From Salinibacterium sp. ZJ450 (GTDB lineage Bacteria; Actinomycetota; Actinomycetes; Actinomycetales; Microbacteriaceae): a stretch of 64,000 nt of DNA. A program made the translations under genes and the position numbers. Below are positions 59,419 through 64,000 of the stretch, one piece after another (position 1 is the first letter of the stretch; each line of letters opens with the position of its first letter). The stretch spans positions 930,001 to 994,000 of the forward strand of contig NZ_CP061771.1 of the NCBI RefSeq assembly GCF_011751885.2. The letters are read 5' to 3'. The notes under the pieces are model-generated. The model was not told where the DNA came from and did not search any database. It was given only the letters and a program-made list of their open reading frames with translations.

Positions 59419-61116
59419 ATGCCCACCCCACTCGGCGTCGGGCGCGCCGCTCTCGCCGTCGGCGACTGGGCTGCCGCGCGCAACGCCTTCACCGAAGCGA
59501 CCCAGGGCGACGACTCGGCCGACGCCCTCGACGGACTCGCCCACGCCGCATGGTGGCTGAACGACGTCCCTGCCGCCTTAGATCTCCGCATCCGCGCCCA
59601 CAACGCGTTCCGTCAAGAGGGACGACGAGCGGATGCCGCCACCAGCGCCGTCTGGATCTCCCGCCAATTCCGCCAGCTGTTCCGCAACACCGCAGCCGCC
59701 GACGGCTGGCTCGCGCGGGCCGAGACGCTGGCGGGGGAGGGCAGCCCGGGGGACAGTAGGAACGACAGCACCCAGGGTTGGATCGCCCTCGCCCGCTCCG
59801 AGGCGACACCGGATGCCGCAACCGCAGCCGCCTCAGCCCACGACGCTCTCAACTGGGCGCGCGCACACTCCGACCCCGACCTCGAGATCGAGGCGCTAGC
59901 CCGCCTCGGCCTGCTCACGATCGCGACCGGTGAGGTCGACGCCGGGGTCCACCACCTCGATGAGGCGATGGCCGCGGCCAGTGCCGGCGCGGCATCCGAT
60001 CTCACCAGCGTCGCCACCGCCTACTGCACCCTGCTCGAGGCCGCCGAACTGCTCGGCGATGACGCCCGCTTCGCGCAGTGGACCGCCGCGATCACCGCGT
60101 TCGGCAGCGGCCCCGGGTTCGGCCCGCTCATCGCACCGGGCTCACCCACCGCGTACGGACCGCTCTCCTCGTTCTGCGGCGCCTGCTGCGGAGGCCTCTA
60201 CCTGGTCACCGGCCGGCTGGCCGACGCCGAGGCCGAACTGCTGGCCGCGATCGCCGAGCTGGAGTCCAGCGGCATGGCCTCGCGCTGCGTGCACCCGGTC
60301 ACCCGGCTCGCGGAACTCCGCGTGCTGCAGGGCCGGCTCGACGAGGCGCGAACCCTGCTCGAACTCTACGAGGACCTGCCCGAGGCGGTGCGTCCGCTGG
60401 CCGTGCTCGACCTCGCCGCCGGCTCGCCCGACATCGCGGTCGCCCGGCTCAGCCGGCGGCTCGACGAAATCGGCGGACTCGAGGTCGCCGCCCTGCCGCT
60501 GCTGACCGTGCTGGTCGACGCGCAGCTAGCCGCCGGCGACAGGGCCGCCGCGCAGGTCACGACACAGAGGGTGACGGATGTCGCGGACCGCACCCACAGC
60601 ACTCGGCACCGTGCCGAGGCATTGTTCGCCCGAGGCAAGGTGGCCGCGGCCGCCGGTGAACCGAACGCCGAGGCGCCGCTGCGCGACGCGGCCCGCCTGT
60701 TCAGCGAATGCGAGCTCGGCCTGCAGGCCTGCCGGGCCCGCGTGGCACTGGCCCGGGCGCTTGCTGCAGAAGGCGACATCCCGATCGCGATCACGGAGGC
60801 AAGGGCTGCACTCGCCGCGTTCGACCGCCTCGGCGCGCGACCCGATGCGGACGCAGCATCCGCCTTTCTGCGTGAGCTGGGGGTGCGCGGCCGCACCGGT
60901 CCGAAGAATCTGGACCTGCTCAGCCAGCGCGAACGGGAGGTGCTCGGCCTCGTGGCGCAGGGCCTCACCAATGCCGAGATCGCCGAGCGGCTGTTCATCA
61001 GCGTGAAGACCGCCGGGCACCATGTTGGCAGCATCCTGATGAAACTGGGCGTCCGTAGTCGTACCGAGGCGGCCGCGTTCGCCGCGGTGCATGCCGAACT
61101 GCGGATGCCGGAATAG
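59419..61116 (+). CDS. LuxR-family regulator with TPR-like region, copy 2
   Basis: 565 residues, same length as copy 1 (36848-38545), nearly identical in the C-terminal helix-turn-helix (LLSQREREVLGLVAQGLTNA through KLGVRSRTEA) and very similar throughout. The in-frame extension upstream keeps CATCATTGCCCTGAGACC before the ATG in both copies. It starts 66 bases after the flavin reductase stop, so it may be expressed with the flavin cluster. Confidence 0.83.
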   Translation: MPTPLGVGRAALAVGDWAAARNAFTEATQGDDSADALDGLAHAAWWLNDVPAALDLRIRAHNAFRQEGRRADAATSAVWISRQFRQLFRNTAAADGWLARAETLAGEGSPGDSRNDSTQGWIALARSEATPDAATAAASAHDALNWARAHSDPDLEIEALARLGLLTIATGEVDAGVHHLDEAMAAASAGAASDLTSVATAYCTLLEAAELLGDDARFAQWTAAITAFGSGPGFGPLIAPGSPTAYGPLSSFCGACCGGLYLVTGRLADAEAELLAAIAELESSGMASRCVHPVTRLAELRVLQGRLDEARTLLELYEDLPEAVRPLAVLDLAAGSPDIAVARLSRRLDEIGGLEVAALPLLTVLVDAQLAAGDRAAAQVTTQRVTDVADRTHSTRHRAEALFARGKVAAAAGEPNAEAPLRDAARLFSECELGLQACRARVALARALAAEGDIPIAITEARAALAAFDRLGARPDADAASAFLRELGVRGRTGPKNLDLLSQREREVLGLVAQGLTNAEIAERLFISVKTAGHHVGSILMKLGVRSRTEAAAFAAVHAELRMPE

Positions 61117-61235
61117 GGAAGGTTCCCCATGCTCCGCACGCTGCCCGGCGGGAAGCTGGCGGCATGACACACATCACAAGCACCACGGGTGCATATCGAG
61201 CAGCCGAAACAGATTCTCAGGGCAAGGAGCCTGAC

Positions 61236-61646
61236 ATGAACGACCCCAAGGCGCTGGCAAGGCGCTTCTACGACATGATGAGCGACTGGTCGCCGGACAA
61301 GCTCGACGAGATCTGCTCGCCGACCCTGCGCGGGCACGCCGGAGCGGGTGCCGACCTGGATGAGCTGAAGCAGTCCATCACCGGGTTCGTCGATGCGTTC
61401 TCCGACTTCCACGCGGAGGTTCGGTACCTGGTTCGCGAAGACGACCTAGTGAGTGCCTGGGTCACCTACGAGGGGACGCACACCGGCAAGTTCGCGGGAG
61501 TTCCCGGCACGGGGCGTCCGATCAAGATCGCGGGCTGGGACCTGCTGCGGATCCAGGATGACCGGATGGTCGAGATCACCCAGTACTGCGACGTTTTCGT
61601 GCTGATGAACCAGATCGGGGCGTTGCCGACGGCGGCGCCGGCGTAG
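61236..61646 (+). CDS. SnoaL/NTF2-like protein, copy 2
   Basis: 136 residues from ATG 61236 (RBS AAGGAG), close paralogue of 38635-39045 with the same length and pattern (RRFYDMMSDWSPDKLDEICS, THTGKFAGVPGTGRPIKIAG). The leader between the LuxR stop and this gene is conserved with copy 1, apart from about 30 extra bases just before the RBS here. Confidence 0.85.
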   Translation: MNDPKALARRFYDMMSDWSPDKLDEICSPTLRGHAGAGADLDELKQSITGFVDAFSDFHAEVRYLVREDDLVSAWVTYEGTHTGKFAGVPGTGRPIKIAGWDLLRIQDDRMVEITQYCDVFVLMNQIGALPTAAPA

Positions 61647-61812
61647 GGCTCAAGTGGATGATAACGACACGCCGTTGGAACCACGAGCAAGCCGCGTCCT
61701 CTCGATCGACCGACGCTGGTACCGGAACGGTCGCAGGAAAAGGAAGGGGAGATCGATCCGGCTGGACTCCCCGTATGTGCAGCAGGTCAGCTTGTCAGCG
61801 ACGCGCTCCCAA

Positions 61813-62442
61813 CTAAGATGCTCGAACGATTTGACCATTGTGATACGAAATGCTTTCCTCAGAGATCTCATGGCCATCGACCTGCCTGATCTCGTGGCGA
61901 TTGAGGATTATTGCCCCCATGTCGCATAGAGCGTGGTCGTTTGGGCACAACACAATAATGTTCCCCGGTACATCGGGACCATTATGAGGCGCGCCGAGCG
62001 GAATGATGTGATGGGCCTCCGAGTACGTCGCACCGCCGGCTGTGCCTAGGGCGAGCCCGCATAGCTGACACGCGTTCCGGTGGATCAATTTGAGCTGTCG
62101 TGCCAGCGTCGTGTCACGTAGGACCCTGTATGTCGCTTGTTGGATGCGGCCGGGAGTTTCATTTCCACCACTCATGTCCGCACCAATCGGGGTTGGATGG
62201 GCTAAACCTCGAAGGCCCCAGATTCCGCGACCGATACCTTCAACTGAGAAGAACAGGTCGCTATTTCCCTTGTAGCCAACAGAGTCTGAAGACCTGTCCT
62301 GAATTGTTCGCTGGACAATCTGCTTCCAGGACGGCGGGCGACCACTGCGGAGATTCGCAACCTCTGAGTAAATTTGATCGTAGGTTCCCGTGCCCCCCAA
62401 TTCTGTGAGCGCCCGCACGATGTCTTCTGACCAAGTTCCCAT
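61813..62442 (-). CDS. HNH endonuclease with N-terminal winged-helix-like domain
   Basis: 209 residues. The N-terminal 75 residues (DIVRALTELGGTGTYDQIYS, WKQIVQRTIQDRS) look like a HARE/Mrr-type winged helix. The C-terminal HNH: CQLCG, YSEAHHIIPLG, GNIIVLCPNDHALCDMGAI, with zinc cysteines and catalytic histidine intact. Possibly a modification-dependent restriction enzyme. Codon use is less GC-rich than its neighbours, suggesting transfer. Confidence 0.85.
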   Translation of the reverse strand: MGTWSEDIVRALTELGGTGTYDQIYSEVANLRSGRPPSWKQIVQRTIQDRSSDSVGYKGNSDLFFSVEGIGRGIWGLRGLAHPTPIGADMSGGNETPGRIQQATYRVLRDTTLARQLKLIHRNACQLCGLALGTAGGATYSEAHHIIPLGAPHNGPDVPGNIIVLCPNDHALCDMGAIILNRHEIRQVDGHEISEESISYHNGQIVRAS

Positions 62443-62640
62443 AAAAGGAACCTACGGAAGAATACTCAGTTCGAACTAGCCCCACTTGAAGGGGGTCTTA
62501 CAACGACCCGCCGCTGATAGAGCTGGCACGCCAATCACGCGACTTTCTTACGAGATTGTCATCGCCGCCAGTGGACGATATCGAATGCCTGCCCGTGGTG
62601 ATCCGTACATGGCTCAGCTGCAGCACGTTCGTGGTCGCAA

Positions 62641-63549
62641 TCAGCACGTCGGTCGAGATCGCGGGGGACTGGTGAGTCGGAGGGGGCGCGGTGTGATGAA
62701 CGACTGGACGAGGATGATGGGCCGGCGGACAGCGCCGGCGCGCTGCTCTGGACGCGCGGGTGCGATGATCACCGGTATGCGACCCTGGCCGTCCGGCAGA
62801 TCGTGTAGCCCGAGAACCTGACAACGCTCAGTTCCGAACTGCGCCCACATCGCGGCAGTCCAGGCGCAGAGGGCTGCGTCGAGCAGATCCTCGCGATGCT
62901 TGTACGGGATGTCGAGCAGAGGCGAAGGTTCATTGAGCAGCTCTGCGGTGGTTGGATGTGAGCGCAGATCGAGTGGTGGCTGCTCGTCGGTGAGCCGCGA
63001 CATCCGCCGCAGCAACTCGTCGCATTCGGCCGCGCGGAACGCCCGCTTCGCCGCCACATCCGGCAGCGCTAGGTTCAATCGCTTGTACCGCGGACGTTCG
63101 ATCGCGTAGCCCAGCTCGGGGGCGCCGACGAGGGTGGTGTATGGGTAACACTCGAAGAATTGCACGACGTCGGTGCGGGGCTGCTGGGACCCGTCGGTGT
63201 AAACCCATCCGGCCTGCTCCAGGCGCTGGCGCAGCGTGACGCCGCCCAGCCAACCGAGCCTCAGGTTGGATGCGTTGGCCGCAACCCGCCAACGTCCATA
63301 GCGTTGACCTACTTCGCGTTCGCACTCGCGCATTCCGGTCGCGTTGGCGACGACGAGAGGTGCATCGATGGCCACAACGTCACCGGGAGCGGCTGTACGC
63401 AGCAACCATTCGACGACTGCATCGATGCCGCGGGCCCATCCGGCATGGACGACAGTTCCGGATGCGTCGAGGCAGACGAGCCCGGACTCCTTGGCCGCCT
63501 TCGCTGCGGTTCCCTCACCCCAGGCTAGGTCGACGCCGATGTAGTTCAT
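62641..63549 (-). CDS. DUF429 family protein, copy 2
   Basis: 302 residues from ATG 63549. Paralogue of 47357-48226 over its whole length (YIGVDLAWGEGT, VVAIDAPLVVANATG, FFECYPYTTLVGA, KHREDLLDAALCAWTAAMWA) with a different, longer tail after PARPEQR. Function unknown, RNase H-like fold predicted. Confidence 0.85.
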   Translation of the reverse strand: MNYIGVDLAWGEGTAAKAAKESGLVCLDASGTVVHAGWARGIDAVVEWLLRTAAPGDVVAIDAPLVVANATGMRECEREVGQRYGRWRVAANASNLRLGWLGGVTLRQRLEQAGWVYTDGSQQPRTDVVQFFECYPYTTLVGAPELGYAIERPRYKRLNLALPDVAAKRAFRAAECDELLRRMSRLTDEQPPLDLRSHPTTAELLNEPSPLLDIPYKHREDLLDAALCAWTAAMWAQFGTERCQVLGLHDLPDGQGRIPVIIAPARPEQRAGAVRRPIILVQSFITPRPLRLTSPPRSRPTC

Positions 63550-63628
63550 GCCGTCGCCATTGTGGAAGTCCGGTGAACGGCTGCTCTATGAATCGTGCAC
63601 TCTCGCACGTTGATTGATTTGTCCCTCA

Positions 63629-63994
63629 TCAGGAAGCTCGCGTGGGTCGTATCTGTCCCCCGACGACCCAGCGAGCTGCAACGACAATGATGGCGATAAA
63701 GCTCAAGTCCTCCGCAAGTCGCGCGCGTTCGTAGCGGCGGATGGATCGTTCATATGCGCTCGGGTCCGCCGGCGTGCTGACGTTGTCCTTGAACCAAGCT
63801 GTCGCCTTGTCGCCCCGATTCCATTCACTCAACCGAGTACTCAGCGCCGACGCCGCCAGAATGCGTTTCCTGAGTGATTGAGCCACCAAGACCTCCTGCA
63901 TCTGGCCGAGCACCCAGACGCCGACAGTCGTGTCCTTGCGTGGAAGGTCGACAGTAAGTCGAACTAGGGCGAGAGGCAAATCTGTATCTGACAC
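63629..63994 (-). CDS. Hypothetical protein, possibly continuing beyond the window
   Basis: 121 residues from GTG 63994. The frame stays open to the window end, so the true start may lie outside. Mostly polar helical sequence (LPRKDTTVGVWVLGQMQEVL, SLRKRILAASALSTRLSEWN) with one hydrophobic segment near the C-terminus (LSFIAIIVVAARWVVGG). No family recognised. Confidence 0.45.
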   Translation of the reverse strand: MSDTDLPLALVRLTVDLPRKDTTVGVWVLGQMQEVLVAQSLRKRILAASALSTRLSEWNRGDKATAWFKDNVSTPADPSAYERSIRRYERARLAEDLSFIAIIVVAARWVVGGQIRPTRAS

Positions 63995-64000
63995 GCGGTG

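Noticed and set aside
61654-61929. 91-residue plus-strand frame after the second SnoaL gene
   Set aside because: It overlaps the HNH gene end, has no ribosome-binding site and no family resemblance.

Overview
The window is high-GC, densely packed DNA with many GTG and TTG starts, overlapping stop/start junctions, ROK, PadR, LuxR and ECF regulators, DUF222/HNH and DUF429 proteins, and the recurrent word GGATGTCGC/GGATGCCGC. This points to an actinobacterium, most likely Microbacteriaceae. That placement is inference; there is no rRNA or other phylogenetic marker here. No tRNA, rRNA, CRISPR array, insertion sequence or prophage was seen.

Left part (1-8.5 kb): a frameshifted MmgE/PrpD fragment, then a leftward operon for an aromatic meta-cleavage pathway. 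It holds two HsaA-like flavin-dependent hydroxylases, one type I extradiol dioxygenase, two meta-cleavage-product hydrolases and an FAD dehydrogenase. It diverges from an MFS transporter across a perfect inverted repeat. 8.5-29.5 kb is mainly housekeeping and accessory DNA: quinone reductase, DUF4190 protein, class II amidotransferase, zinc alcohol dehydrogenase and an SDR that share an upstream element, a four-gene P-loop/ABC exporter/CapA/lipoprotein-hydrolase operon, an ECF sigma/anti-sigma pair whose probable promoter also precedes two neighbouring genes, a DUF222-HNH protein, a VapC remnant, an intact PIN toxin-antitoxin pair and a GT39-like membrane glycosyltransferase.

29.5-36.5 kb is a rightward catabolic operon: two phosphotriesterase-like proteins (the first has lost nearly all metal ligands), a group A FAD monooxygenase, an HSL-type esterase, an MBL-fold hydrolase and a CocE/NonD hydrolase. 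36.6-39 kb is a LuxR/SnoaL module, duplicated at 59.4-61.6 kb. 39-46.3 kb is an alpha-glucan (probably dextran or isomalto-oligosaccharide) uptake operon (GH66, GH15, two permeases, binding protein) diverging from a ROK regulator. 46.3-52.7 kb carries a 2OG-Fe(II) oxygenase, DUF429, a RibD-like reductase, trimethylamine monooxygenase (tmm), a DUF2975/XRE pair, a methyltransferase and the remnant of a BCCT (BetT-type) transporter.

52.8-59.4 kb is the most notable region: an NMT1-type ABC transporter, an NtaA-type flavin monooxygenase, a ribokinase, a PadR regulator and a flavin reductase. This matches the riboflavin-catabolism (rca) clusters described in Microbacterium: uptake of a flavin, oxidative release of ribose from riboflavin by riboflavin lyase, phosphorylation of the ribose, and supply of reduced flavin. 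The aromatic-cleavage operon and the rightward hydrolase operon may act on the remaining aromatic part or on unrelated substrates; that link is only a hypothesis. The right end has an HNH endonuclease, a second DUF429 gene and a hypothetical gene reaching the edge.
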